Shown here: piece after piece, positions 24,609-33,014 of the stretch
Layout: every line of letters starts with the position of its first letter
How positions within the stretch are numbered: position 1 is the first letter of the stretch
NCBI RefSeq assembly: GCF_008727715.1
Contig: NZ_CP044218.1
Span: forward strand, 5,191,501-5,255,500
DNA: 64,000 nt
DNA from: Mesorhizobium terrae
GTDB lineage: Bacteria; Pseudomonadota; Alphaproteobacteria; Rhizobiales; Rhizobiaceae
Direction of reading: 5' to 3'
The notes under the pieces: model-generated
Databases searched by the model: none
The model's input: only the letters and a program-made list of their open reading frames with translations
What the model was told of the DNA's origin: nothing
Translations under genes and position numbers: made by a program

Positions 24609-25615
24609 TGTTTCGCACCGGCCCGCGCAATCTGATCACCGATGTCGCCGGCCTGCGGGTCGGTAATGCCGGCGACGCCAGGCTGAAATCGGGCGTCACC
24701 GCCATCCTGTGCGACACACCGGCGGTTGCCGGCGTCCAGGTGCTGGGCGGCGCGCCGGGCACGCGTGAAACCGACCTTCTGGAGCCGCACAATGCGGTGG
24801 AAACCGTGCATGCGCTGGTGCTGTCGGGCGGCTCCGCCTTCGGGCTCGACGCCGCGTCGGGCGTGCAGGCAGCCTTGCGGGAAAACGGCATCGGCTTCGA
24901 GGTCGCGGGGTTCCGCGTGCCGATCGTGCCTGCGGCCATCCTGTTCGATCTTGCCAATGGCGGCGACAAGGGTTGGGGCCGCTACCCGCCATACAGAGAA
25001 CTGGGACATGAGGCGGCGCTCACGGCGTCCGACGACTTCGAGATCGGCACCGCTGGCGCCGGTATCGGCGCGCTGACCTCCGGGCTCAAGGGTGGGCTCG
25101 GCTCGGCTTCCACCGTGCTCGACAACGGCATCACCATCGGCGCGCTGGTCGCGGCCAACCCGACCGGCTCGGTCACCGTCGGCCGCAGCCGTCATTTCTG
25201 GGCAGCGCCCTTCGAGATCGGCAACGAGTTCGGTGGACTGGGCTATCCTTCGCCACTGCCCGAGAATGCCAGGCAGATACGCCTGAAATTCCGCGACAAT
25301 CCGGTCGGTGCCAACACCACCATCGCGATCATCGCCACCGACGCCGTGCTGACCAAGGCGGCCGCCAAACGCCTGGCGATCGCCGCGCATGACGGCTTCG
25401 CCCGCGCCATCTGGCCGACGCACACGCCGGTCGACGGAGATCTGGTCTTCGGGCTGGGCACGGGAAAGAGCGGCATAACCCCGTCGGCGGTCGAAGCCAT
25501 CGACCTTTATGCGGCGGCCGGCGCGACGATGGCGCGCGCGATCGCGCGAGCAGCCTTCGCCGCCACGCCGGCGAAAGGCGACCTGTTTCCCGTATGGTCG
25601 GCCCTGCCGGGCTGA
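24605..25615 (+). CDS. P1-family (DmpA/NylC-type) self-processing aminohydrolase
   Basis: A 336-residue N-terminal-nucleophile hydrolase. The family cuts itself between Asn and Thr/Ser so that the new N-terminal residue becomes the nucleophile; here the predicted site is Asn237-Thr238 in VGANTTIAIIATDA. 'GGSAFGLDAASGVQAAL' and 'GLKGGLGSASTVLDNG' are conserved around the active centre. Relatives hydrolyse beta-amino-acid peptides or nylon oligomers. It is translationally coupled to a periplasmic binding protein, suggesting uptake and hydrolysis of one amide substrate. No signal peptide. Confidence 0.85.
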   Translation: MMFRTGPRNLITDVAGLRVGNAGDARLKSGVTAILCDTPAVAGVQVLGGAPGTRETDLLEPHNAVETVHALVLSGGSAFGLDAASGVQAALRENGIGFEVAGFRVPIVPAAILFDLANGGDKGWGRYPPYRELGHEAALTASDDFEIGTAGAGIGALTSGLKGGLGSASTVLDNGITIGALVAANPTGSVTVGRSRHFWAAPFEIGNEFGGLGYPSPLPENARQIRLKFRDNPVGANTTIAIIATDAVLTKAAAKRLAIAAHDGFARAIWPTHTPVDGDLVFGLGTGKSGITPSAVEAIDLYAAAGATMARAIARAAFAATPAKGDLFPVWSALPG

Positions 25616-25664
25616 CACGAGGCGCCAGCCCGTCCGTTCCATGACAATGGCGTTGGAAGCCCGA

Positions 25665-25919
25665 TCAGGTTGGATCGGATCTTTCTTCCTCGAACATGAC
25701 GGCGACATCCGAATTCGCCGACAGCCACACCTTGCCGTCCTGGATTTCGGCAAAAAGGCTCAAGGGGATGTAGTGATGATGCCCCCGGTGGGAGCCCTGG
25801 CCGCTGTCTGTCTTGATAAGCTTGATGCGCTTTCCTTCAACCTTGTCGACGGTACCGACATGGGTACCGTCCGCACCGACGACTTCCATATGCTCGCGAA
25901 TTTTGCTCGTGTCGCTCAT
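25665..25919 (-). CDS. DUF2171 (PRC-barrel-like) small protein
   Basis: An 84-residue protein of the DUF2171 type ('IREHMEVVGADGTHVGTVDK', then 'GSHRGHHHYIPLSLFAEI'). The beta-barrel pattern resembles a PRC domain. The GHHHYIP segment is typical. Function is unknown, but such proteins are often stress-associated in rhizobia. The ATG follows AAGGAG. Single gene, convergent with the peptidase gene and divergent from the next. Confidence 0.8.
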   Translation of the reverse strand: MSDTSKIREHMEVVGADGTHVGTVDKVEGKRIKLIKTDSGQGSHRGHHHYIPLSLFAEIQDGKVWLSANSDVAVMFEEERSDPT

Positions 25920-26057
25920 GGCAGTTCTCCTTGTGAAGAACGCCGAGACTAGCAAAGAGCGGGCCGGCCGCATCCATCAAAATGCATTTCGCGCCATGCG
26001 ACGCGCTAAAACGATTGTGATAGGAACCGGTATGTTCCAGCCGACACCGGAGAAAAG

Positions 26058-26783
26058 ATGAACCGTCTGATGCGTTTGGCACTCACAGTTGTCCTTGTCC
26101 TGGCCGGCGCCGTCGTCGCACGGGCAGGCGATGTCGCGCGGCTGCAGATTCTCGGTTTCGCCAAGGGCGGCGGCATCTTCGCCTTCGAGGAATACGGCGT
26201 GCAGGACGGTTCCGGTTTCCCTTATGCAAACCGCTATTACATCGACACGGCGACCGACACATTCGTCAGCGGCACACCCATTCGCGTACGGCTCGACGAC
26301 GAGAAGGCCACGCTGCAGGCAGTGCGCGACAAGGCGCGCGAACAGGGCGAAGCCATCGTCAAACAGGCGGAACTCGAGGCCAATGCCGGCTTCACCGTTG
26401 GCGGCAATCCCGTCACCGAGTTGTCGGCCGACCCGCACCGTATGGTCGTCAATCCGCGGCCGGTGTTTCCAGCGATCGACGAGCCGCTGGAAGTGCGCTT
26501 GGACGAATTCACCCTGAGTGGCGACGACATCTGTTCCAGCCAGGGCGAAACCAAGGGTTTCCGACTGCTGCGCATCGAAGCCCGCGAAGGCGGCCAGACC
26601 AAGCTTTTGCATGAGGACAAATCGATCCCAAAGAGCCGTGGCTGTCCCAACGGCTATGGCATCGGCGCGGTGCAGACTTATGGCGGCGACAGCCTGTCGG
26701 CCTATGCGGTGCTGATCTGGGTTCGTGGCTACGGCTTTGAAGGGCCGGATTATCGCTGGATGGCGGTGACCGGGCGGCTGTGA
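26058..26783 (+). CDS. Secreted DUF2259 family protein
   Basis: A 241-residue exported protein with an N-terminal signal (cleavage near residue 23, ARA-GDV). 'LGFAKGGGIFAFEEYGVQDG' and 'SGFPYANRYYIDTATD' match DUF2259, a periplasmic family of unknown function. Paired cysteines (about 155 and 194) could form a disulfide. The next gene's GTG overlaps this stop by 4 nt. Confidence 0.8.
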   Translation: MNRLMRLALTVVLVLAGAVVARAGDVARLQILGFAKGGGIFAFEEYGVQDGSGFPYANRYYIDTATDTFVSGTPIRVRLDDEKATLQAVRDKAREQGEAIVKQAELEANAGFTVGGNPVTELSADPHRMVVNPRPVFPAIDEPLEVRLDEFTLSGDDICSSQGETKGFRLLRIEAREGGQTKLLHEDKSIPKSRGCPNGYGIGAVQTYGGDSLSAYAVLIWVRGYGFEGPDYRWMAVTGRL

Positions 26784-27322
26784 CAGACCCGGCCGCCCAG
26801 GCAACGACTTTACGCCCCGACGGGCGCGGCACGATTGCGATGCGGTTGCGCCTGGCCCTGCCCGCGCCGCGCATCGCACTCTTCGGGGCGTTGGCATGGG
26901 CGACGGCGATGGCCGTCAGTGCCGGGACCAATCTTTTCCTGCAAGGCTGGGAATCGTCCGCTGCCGTGGTTGCGATCATGTCGCTGTTTGCCATCGGCGG
27001 CGCTCTTGCCTTTCCGACTGGCCTGTTCGTCGCGCGCTTTGTCTCGCTTGGCCGCCCCGGCAGCGTGGTTTTCGCGGCCGGCTTCGTGTCGCTGTTTGCG
27101 GCGACTGTGCTGGTCACCGGTGGGCTCTATGCGATGCAGTATCGCTCCTACTACGCCGAATGGCATGGCCCGCCGCTCAGCCTGCGCTGGCTGTTCCAGT
27201 TCGCCTTCACCAGCGCCGGCGCGCTTTATCAGTTCGCCGTGCTCGGCATCCGCCTCTATTTCCCGGTCGGGTTTGTCGCTCTCTTTGCTGCTGCACTGTG
27301 GTTTGTCCGGCAACGACATTGA
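26780..27322 (+). CDS. Hypothetical membrane protein with about four TM segments
   Basis: A 180-residue protein with hydrophobic segments at roughly 33-50, 62-85, 97-117 and 145-175, no recognised domain. The GTG start overlaps the stop of the DUF2259 gene, which indicates coupling; an internal ATG at codon 21 could be the true start. Perhaps a partner of the secreted DUF2259 protein, but this is inference. Confidence 0.65.
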   Translation: MTDPAAQATTLRPDGRGTIAMRLRLALPAPRIALFGALAWATAMAVSAGTNLFLQGWESSAAVVAIMSLFAIGGALAFPTGLFVARFVSLGRPGSVVFAAGFVSLFAATVLVTGGLYAMQYRSYYAEWHGPPLSLRWLFQFAFTSAGALYQFAVLGIRLYFPVGFVALFAAALWFVRQRH

Positions 27323-27409
27323 GCATCCGGGAGCATCTGGCGCGTTGAGCATTTTGCCGTGCTCTGTTAGGACGCGGCGTAAGTTTTCCCCAGACATCAG
27401 GACGGACCG

Positions 27410-28711
27410 ATGATCCCACGTTATTCCCGGCCGGAAATGGTCGCCATCTGGTCGCCCGAGACGCGCTTCCGCATCTGGTTCGAAATCGAGGCACATGCCT
27501 GCGATGCGCTGGCCGAACTCGGCGTCATCCCGAAGGAAGCGGCGAAGACCATCTGGGAAAAGGGCAATGCCGCGACGTTCGATGTCGACAAGATCGACGA
27601 GATCGAGCGCGTCACCAAGCACGACGTCATCGCCTTCCTCACCCATCTGGCCGAATTCGTCGGGCCGGACTCGCGCTTCATCCACCAGGGCATGACCTCG
27701 TCGGACGTGCTCGACACCTGCCTTGCCGTGCAGCTTACCCGCGCCAGCGACATCCTGCTCGCCGACATCGACGCGTTGCTGGCGGCGCTGAAGCGCCGCG
27801 CCTTGGAGCACAAGGACACCGTCACCATCGGCCGCAGCCACGGCATCCATGCCGAGCCGACCACTTTCGGCGTCAAGCTGGCGCAGGCCTATGCCGAATT
27901 CAGCCGTTGCCGCGAGCGCCTCGTCCATGCGCGCGAAGACATCGCCACCTGCGCCATTTCCGGCGCGATCGGCACCTTCGCCAACATCGAGCCCTATGTC
28001 GAAGAACACGTTGCCAAAAAGCTCGGCCTGAAGCCGGAGCCGGTGTCGACGCAGGTCATCCCGCGCGACCGCCATGCCATGTTCTTCGCCACGCTCGGCG
28101 TCATCGCTTCCTCGGTGGAGCGGCTGGCGACCGAGATCCGTCATCTGCAGCGGACAGAGGTTCTGGAAGCGGAAGAGTATTTTTCGCCCGGCCAGAAGGG
28201 CTCGTCGGCGATGCCGCACAAGCGCAATCCGGTGCTGACCGAAAACCTCACCGGTCTTGCCCGCCTGGTGCGCGGCATGGTGCTGCCGGCGATGGAGAAC
28301 GTGGCACTGTGGCACGAGCGCGATATCTCTCACTCCTCGGTCGAGCGCATGATCGGTCCGGACGCCACGGTGACGCTGGATTTCGCGCTGGCCAGGCTCA
28401 CCGGCGTCATCGACAAGCTGCTGGTCTACCCGGAAAACATGGACCGGAACCTCAACAAGTTCCGCGGCCTGGTGCATTCGCAGCGCGTGTTGCTCGCGCT
28501 CACCCAGGCGGGTGTTTCCCGCGAGGACGCCTACCGGCTGGTGCAGCGCAATGCTATGAAGGTCTGGGAACAGGGCGCTGATTTCCTTGAGGAACTGCTT
28601 GCCGACAAGGAAGTGACGGCGGCGCTGTCCGAAGCGGAAATCCGCGAAAAATTCGATCTCGGCTACCACACCAAGCATGTCGACACCATCTTCAAGCGCG
28701 TGTTTGGATAA
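27410..28711 (+). CDS. purB: Adenylosuccinate lyase
   Basis: Adenylosuccinate lyase (433 aa), which catalyses two fumarate-releasing steps in purine synthesis (SAICAR to AICAR and adenylosuccinate to AMP). The fumarase-superfamily signature 'GSSAMPHKRNP' is at about 264-274 and the catalytic His region is 'TIGRSHGIHAEPT'. The N-terminal 'MIPRYSRPEMVAIWSPETRF' is the usual start. AGGAC lies before the ATG. A phosphoesterase gene follows 8 nt after the stop. Confidence 0.97.
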   Translation: MIPRYSRPEMVAIWSPETRFRIWFEIEAHACDALAELGVIPKEAAKTIWEKGNAATFDVDKIDEIERVTKHDVIAFLTHLAEFVGPDSRFIHQGMTSSDVLDTCLAVQLTRASDILLADIDALLAALKRRALEHKDTVTIGRSHGIHAEPTTFGVKLAQAYAEFSRCRERLVHAREDIATCAISGAIGTFANIEPYVEEHVAKKLGLKPEPVSTQVIPRDRHAMFFATLGVIASSVERLATEIRHLQRTEVLEAEEYFSPGQKGSSAMPHKRNPVLTENLTGLARLVRGMVLPAMENVALWHERDISHSSVERMIGPDATVTLDFALARLTGVIDKLLVYPENMDRNLNKFRGLVHSQRVLLALTQAGVSREDAYRLVQRNAMKVWEQGADFLEELLADKEVTAALSEAEIREKFDLGYHTKHVDTIFKRVFG

Positions 28712-28719
28712 GCATATCC

Positions 28720-29454
28720 ATGCGGCTGGCGGTCATCTCCGACATCCACGGCAACCTGCCGGCGCTGGAGGCGGTGCATGCCGAGATCAAGACGGCCTCG
28801 CCGGACCTGATCGTCAATCTGGGCGACTGCTTGTCCGGTCCGCTATGGCCGGAAGAGACGGCGCAATATCTGATCGCCGAGAATTGGCCGACGGTGCGCG
28901 GCAACCATGATCGCGCGCTGGCCGAGATGCCGCCAGGCGAGATGGATACGATTGACGCCTTCGCATACCGGCACCTCACCAAGGCTTCGCGCGATTGGCT
29001 CGCATCGCTGCCTGCGACAACGAGCCTGACGTCGGAGATTTTCCTCTGCCACGGCAGCCCGGCGGACGACGAGGTTTTCCTGCTGGAGGAAGACGGCGGC
29101 AACCACTTCTTCCCCTCCAGCGAGGGCCAGATCCGACGCAAACTCGGCGATGTGCCGGCCGAGCTCGTGCTGTGCGGCCATACGCACACACCGCGCATCG
29201 TGCATGTCTCGGACCGCCTGACCGTCCTCAATCCGGGCAGCGTCGGCGTGCAGGCCTTTCCCGGCCTGACCGTGACCGGCAGCCCGCATGCCCGCTATGC
29301 AATCGCCACGCGCCTCAACGGCAAATGGTCGTTCACCCTGCGCGCGATCGATTATGATTGGAGCTCGGCCGCCCGACGCGCCGAAGCCAGCGGCTTTGCC
29401 AATTGGAGCCATGGGCTGTCGACCGGCTTTGCTGCTAACGCCATCGGCACTTAA
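28720..29454 (+). CDS. Metallophosphoesterase (YfcE/MJ0936-like)
   Basis: A 244-residue calcineurin-type phosphoesterase. Metal-binding motifs are DIHGN (7-11), GDCLSGP, RGNHDRAL near residue 61 and CGHTHTPR near 151. It lies 8 nt downstream of purB and is probably co-transcribed. Physiological substrate is unknown; family members hydrolyse phosphodiesters or phosphomonoesters, including 2',3'-cyclic nucleotides. Confidence 0.9.
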   Translation: MRLAVISDIHGNLPALEAVHAEIKTASPDLIVNLGDCLSGPLWPEETAQYLIAENWPTVRGNHDRALAEMPPGEMDTIDAFAYRHLTKASRDWLASLPATTSLTSEIFLCHGSPADDEVFLLEEDGGNHFFPSSEGQIRRKLGDVPAELVLCGHTHTPRIVHVSDRLTVLNPGSVGVQAFPGLTVTGSPHARYAIATRLNGKWSFTLRAIDYDWSSAARRAEASGFANWSHGLSTGFAANAIGT

Positions 29455-29461
29455 GCGTCGC

Positions 29462-29752
29462 TCAGGGCACGAACCGGTCCATCAAAACGACGGTGCCCTC
29501 CCTGGTCTGGTGCTGATTGATCAGCGGCACCAGCCGGCGGAAATGCTCGGTGCGGCAGTGGACGTCCAGTGCGGCGCGGTCTGGCCACTCCTCGATGAAA
29601 ACGAAATGCCCCGGGTCCTTCTGATCGACAAAAAGATCGTAGGAGATGCAAAGCGGTTCCTGCCGCGTCTTCTCGACGAGTTCGGCATAAAGCGGCTGCA
29701 CGATTTCGAGTGCCTCAGGCTTGATGAAATCGCGGGCGATAACCTTCAACAT
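29462..29752 (-). CDS. Antibiotic-biosynthesis-monooxygenase (ABM) domain protein
   Basis: A 96-residue ABM/YgiN-like ferredoxin-fold protein ('MLKVIARDFIKPEALEIVQP', then 'DPGHFVFIEEWPDRAALDVH'). Small quinol monooxygenases and related stress proteins share this fold; activity is not predictable from sequence. It converges with the phosphoesterase (7 nt). A 14-bp hairpin lies just upstream of its start. Confidence 0.87.
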   Translation of the reverse strand: MLKVIARDFIKPEALEIVQPLYAELVEKTRQEPLCISYDLFVDQKDPGHFVFIEEWPDRAALDVHCRTEHFRRLVPLINQHQTREGTVVLMDRFVP

Positions 29753-29778
29753 GGATGAGCCTTAGTTCCTTGATGCCA

Positions 29779-29811
29779 ACAGCCGAATCCGCCTGACGCG
29801 GATTCGGCTGT
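29779..29811 (-). terminator. Long perfect hairpin between VOC and ABM genes
   Basis: A 14-bp perfect stem (ACAGCCGAATCCGC and its complement) with a 5-nt loop. It lies downstream of the VOC gene and upstream of the ABM gene on the minus strand. No strong T-run follows on either strand, so it may slow or block read-through, or be an RNA-stability element. Confidence 0.5.
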
Positions 29812-29889
29812 GAATGTCTAGCATCGGTCGAGGCTCGGGGGTGTCAGGATCCTTCCTGAACGATCCATCAGGGCGGCAAAGTCAGTTTG

Positions 29890-30705
29890 TTATCCAGGCT
29901 GGCCGGGCACGGCGCGGATGACGGTTCCCCACGGATCTTCATAGGCGGACGGCGTCTTGGCCTCAGCCGAGCGCATCTCGACCCAGGCGAGACCCGAACG
30001 GCTGGCATCGCGCTTACCGGCGCCGGCGCTCTGCCAGGTGTTGGCGCCGATATGGTGATGATACCCGCCCGACGACAGGAACACCGCCTGCGTGCCGTAT
30101 TTCTTGACGGTGTCGAAGCCGAATTCCTTGTTCCACCAGGCCTCGGCCTGGTTCGGATCGCCGACCCGCAGATGGACATGGCCGACAACGGTGTTGTCCG
30201 GCGCGCCCTTCCAGCCGGCATCGCCGGCCGGCACCGAGCCGACAACGCCTGGAATATCCATGCGCAGTGTCGCCATCTCGACGCTCGGGCCGTCCCATTT
30301 CCAGCTTTCGTGCGGGCGGTCGGCATAGATCTCGATGCCGTTGCCTTCCGGGTCTGTCAGATAGGCCGCCTCCGAGACCAGATGGTCGGACGCGCCCTCA
30401 ACCTGGATCTTGTTTTCGATGGCGTGGTTGATCCAGCGGCCGAGATCAGCACGGCTTGGCAGAAGAAAGGCGGTGTGGAACAGGCCGGCACTGCGCGGAT
30501 CGTCCGGCTTGGCAGCCGCATCGCGTTCCAAGACCAGCAACGGCCGGTTGGCCGCGCCCAACGTGATCGTCTCGCCGTCGCGGGCCAGCTCTTCCAGGCC
30601 GACAACAGCACGATAATAGGCGGCCAGCGCATCGGCGTCGCGGGTCTTCAACCCGACACGGGCAACACTGATCGGCGTGGTAGCGGCAAAAGGCAGATCG
30701 CTCAT
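29890..30705 (-). CDS. VOC-family ring-cleavage dioxygenase/glyoxalase-like protein
   Basis: A 271-residue protein with two vicinal-oxygen-chelate halves (about 10-130 and 160-260), the layout of CatE-type catechol 2,3-dioxygenases. Metal-ligand candidates are His near 'AGLFHTAFLLPSR', 'GNGIEIYADRP' (Glu), and 'VVGHVHLRVGD' in the second half. GGAGAAG before the ATG pair supports this start. An in-frame extension to 30813 reads TRRTMMGGVGVMALGAMTSA, which looks like a Tat leader but lacks a ribosome binding site. Substrate is unknown. Confidence 0.85.
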   Translation of the reverse strand: MSDLPFAATTPISVARVGLKTRDADALAAYYRAVVGLEELARDGETITLGAANRPLLVLERDAAAKPDDPRSAGLFHTAFLLPSRADLGRWINHAIENKIQVEGASDHLVSEAAYLTDPEGNGIEIYADRPHESWKWDGPSVEMATLRMDIPGVVGSVPAGDAGWKGAPDNTVVGHVHLRVGDPNQAEAWWNKEFGFDTVKKYGTQAVFLSSGGYHHHIGANTWQSAGAGKRDASRSGLAWVEMRSAEAKTPSAYEDPWGTVIRAVPGQPG

Positions 30706-30951
30706 CATCTTCTCCGGGCGGGCTGCGCTGGTCATGGCCCCCAAGGCCATCACCCCTACGCCACCCATCATTGTACGCCGTGTCAGTCGCAAAATCCCTA
30801 TCTCCGAAAGCATGCGGCGGTGATTGCATCGCCTACCAAATGGAACAATCCCATTGTTCACACAAGGCGGCAAAAATCGAACAAGGTGTTCACAATTCGA
30901 ATATTCGAGTGGCATGTTGCGCCAGCAAAGGCGGAACGCTACATCCGAGCC

Positions 30952-31500
30952 ATGAAAGTAAAGGACACCGATATCCTCATCGTGCCGGGTTACACCAATT
31001 CGGGGCCCGATCATTGGCAGAGCCGCTGGGAGGCGAAACTGTCGACCGCGCGCCGTGTCGAGCAAGCGGAGTGGTCGAAGCCGGTACGCGAGGACTGGAC
31101 GGCCCGCGTTGCCGAAGCCGTCAACGAGGCGACCAAGCCGGTGGTGCTGGTGGCGCATTCGCTGGGCGTGGCAACCGCCATCCAGGCGCTTCCCTTGTGC
31201 GACAAGCCGATCGCCGGCGGCTTCTTCGTCGCCCCGCCGGATGTCGCCAATCCGAAAATCAGGCCAAAGCACCTGATGACCTTCGGCCCCTATCCGCGCG
31301 ACCCGCTGCCCTTCCCCTCAATGGTCATCGCCAGCCGCAACGACCCGTTCTGCGACTTCGACGTGGCCGAAGACCTTGCCGGCGCTTGGGGATCGCTGTT
31401 CATCGATGCCGGCGACACGGGCCACCTCAACTCCGAATCCGGCCACGGCCCCTGGCCGGAAGGCTCGATGACCTTCGCGCATTTCCTGTCGCGGTTGTGA
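30952..31500 (+). CDS. RBBP9/YdeN-family serine hydrolase
   Basis: A 182-residue alpha/beta hydrolase of the RBBP9 family ('DILIVPGYTNSGPDHWQS' at the N-terminus). The nucleophile is the Ser of VAHSLGV near residue 71, the acid is Asp in SRNDPFCD, and the His is in 'DTGHLNSESG'. Substrate is unknown. It is divergent from the VOC gene, with about 245 bp of non-coding sequence between them. Confidence 0.88.
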   Translation: MKVKDTDILIVPGYTNSGPDHWQSRWEAKLSTARRVEQAEWSKPVREDWTARVAEAVNEATKPVVLVAHSLGVATAIQALPLCDKPIAGGFFVAPPDVANPKIRPKHLMTFGPYPRDPLPFPSMVIASRNDPFCDFDVAEDLAGAWGSLFIDAGDTGHLNSESGHGPWPEGSMTFAHFLSRL

Positions 31501-31529
31501 TAGACGTGTTGGATTAGTCTGACTGAAGC

Positions 31530-32300
31530 CTAACCGATCGATTCCTTCACGCTCGCCAGCAGCGTCTTGGTGCCGAGCCCGATCAGCGCCTGTTCTGAGC
31601 CCATGGCCAGCAGCCGGTAGCCCATCTTGACAACGCGGCCTGAAATGGCCGGATCGATGACATAGATCGCGGCGTGCTTGCCCGCCTTGCGGGTGCGTTC
31701 GGCGATCGAGGCGATGGTCTCCATCATGTCTTCCAGCGTCGAATCGACCTTGGCGCCGTTGCTCCAGGCGATGGAGAAATCGGACGGGCCGACGAAGATG
31801 CCATCGATGCCGGGTGTTTCCAGGATGCCGTCGAGCGCGGCCAGCGCGGCGCGCGTCTCGACCATGGCGAAGGCCAGCGTGCGCTGGTTGCTCTCCTTCA
31901 GCCAGTCGGCCTGCGTGCCCTTGCCGTGGCGCGGCAAGGCGTAGGTCGGGCCCCAGGAGCGTTCGCCGAGCGGCGGATATTTCATCGCCGCGGCAAAAGC
32001 CCTGGCGTCGGCCACCGAATTCACCATTGGCGCGATCACCGCCTCGGCGCCAAAATCAAGCGCGCGGCTGGCCATGTCGAAGCGGCCGACCGGAATGCGA
32101 ACCAGCGCCGGTTTGTTGACCGCCTGGATCGGTACGATCGAGCGCAGCACGCTGTCCTCATTGTGGCCGCCATGCTGCATGTCCAGCGTCACAGCGTCGA
32201 AACCCTGCCGGGCAACGATCTCCACCGTCAGCGCGTCCGGCACGCCCGACCATGCCGTGCACAGCGTTTCATCGGCTTCGAGACGTGCTTTCAGGGACAT
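31530..32300 (-). CDS. HpcH/HpaI-family class II aldolase
   Basis: A 256-residue metal-dependent aldolase/citrate-lyase-family protein, likely cleaving a 2-keto-3-deoxy (or 2-keto-4-hydroxy) acid to pyruvate and an aldehyde. 'VTLDMQHGGHNEDSV' (near residue 38), 'VMVNSVADARAF'-like 'PMVNSVADARAF', 'AMVETRAAL' and 'GIFVGPSDFSIA' are the metal- and pyruvate-binding motifs. GAGAGGA precedes the ATG. Single gene, on the same strand as the zeta subunit, with a terminator between them. Confidence 0.88.
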   Translation of the reverse strand: MSLKARLEADETLCTAWSGVPDALTVEIVARQGFDAVTLDMQHGGHNEDSVLRSIVPIQAVNKPALVRIPVGRFDMASRALDFGAEAVIAPMVNSVADARAFAAAMKYPPLGERSWGPTYALPRHGKGTQADWLKESNQRTLAFAMVETRAALAALDGILETPGIDGIFVGPSDFSIAWSNGAKVDSTLEDMMETIASIAERTRKAGKHAAIYVIDPAISGRVVKMGYRLLAMGSEQALIGLGTKTLLASVKESIG

Positions 32301-32350
32301 TGGCTCATTCCTCTCACAATGAATCCAGTTTCAGCCGGAAATGACGGAAA

Positions 32351-32386
32351 AGGCAAAGAAAAACCGCCCGGTAATACCGGGCGGTT
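32351..32386 (-). terminator. Rho-independent terminator of the DUF1476 gene
   Basis: A perfect 12-bp stem (AACCGCCCGGTA with its complement) with a 1-nt loop, or a 10-bp stem with a larger loop, followed on the minus strand by TTTTTCTTTGCC. It closes the zeta-subunit transcript. Confidence 0.85.
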
Positions 32387-32422
32387 CGTTGGTCCAGCCA
32401 TGTCGGCGCGACCGGCCGTCGA

Positions 32423-32743
32423 TCAGGTGTTGTTGATCTGGGCGATGGCCTCGGCCATCAGCTCGTCCATGGTGCGGCGAATCTGATGGTCGGACTGCTC
32501 GACGCCGGCGGCGTCGAAATCCTTGCGGATCTTGCGGAAGACATCGTGATCGCCGGCTTCCTCGATGTCTGAAACCACCACTTCCTTGGCATAGGCCTCG
32601 GCGTCGGCGCCGCTTTTGCCCAGCTTCCCGGCGGCCCAAATGCCGAGCGCCCGGTTGCGCCGCGCATTGGCCTTGAAGCGCAGTTCCTCGTCATGCGCGA
32701 ACTTGCGCTCGAAACCTTCTTCGCGATCCTTCATGCTGCTCAT
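32423..32743 (-). CDS. DUF1476: zeta-type inhibitor subunit of the F1-ATPase
   Basis: A 106-residue helical protein of DUF1476, the family of the zeta subunit that blocks ATP hydrolysis by the F1-ATPase in Paracoccus and other alphaproteobacteria. The inhibitory N-terminus ('KDREEGFERKFAHDEELRFK') and the four-helix domain ('RRNRALGIWAAGKLGKSGAD') are both intact. GGAGG lies 9 nt before the ATG. It is divergent from purC; its own terminator lies 40 nt downstream. Confidence 0.92.
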   Translation of the reverse strand: MSSMKDREEGFERKFAHDEELRFKANARRNRALGIWAAGKLGKSGADAEAYAKEVVVSDIEEAGDHDVFRKIRKDFDAAGVEQSDHQIRRTMDELMAEAIAQINNT

Positions 32744-33014
32744 GCGGCAATTCCTCCGGGTGGAAACCGAGTCATCTGGCAATTGTGCCTGTCGCGATCC
32801 CTCAAACCAAATGGGCGGCCCGCGGTCAATATGCGAAATAGCATGCTGCAATGCGGCATTTCGGTGGTCAAACCGGTTGATTCAACGGATTTGCCGATTG
32901 AGCAAAGCCCGCGATTGCGGTAGAGACCGCGACTGAGACCACCGCGCCGCCAAGCGTTGCGAAAGAAAGGGACCGGTCGTTGCCGCTTGCCCTTCCAACC
33001 AGAGAAAAAATCCA

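Noticed and set aside
26810..28678. A 622-codon minus-strand frame over purB
   Set aside because: Antisense to purB, whose signatures are complete; the frame has no domain and no ribosome binding site.
29890..31272. Upstream extension of the VOC protein by nearly 190 codons
   Set aside because: The distant part runs antisense to the RBBP9-type hydrolase. The short Tat-like part is kept only as an open question in the findings.
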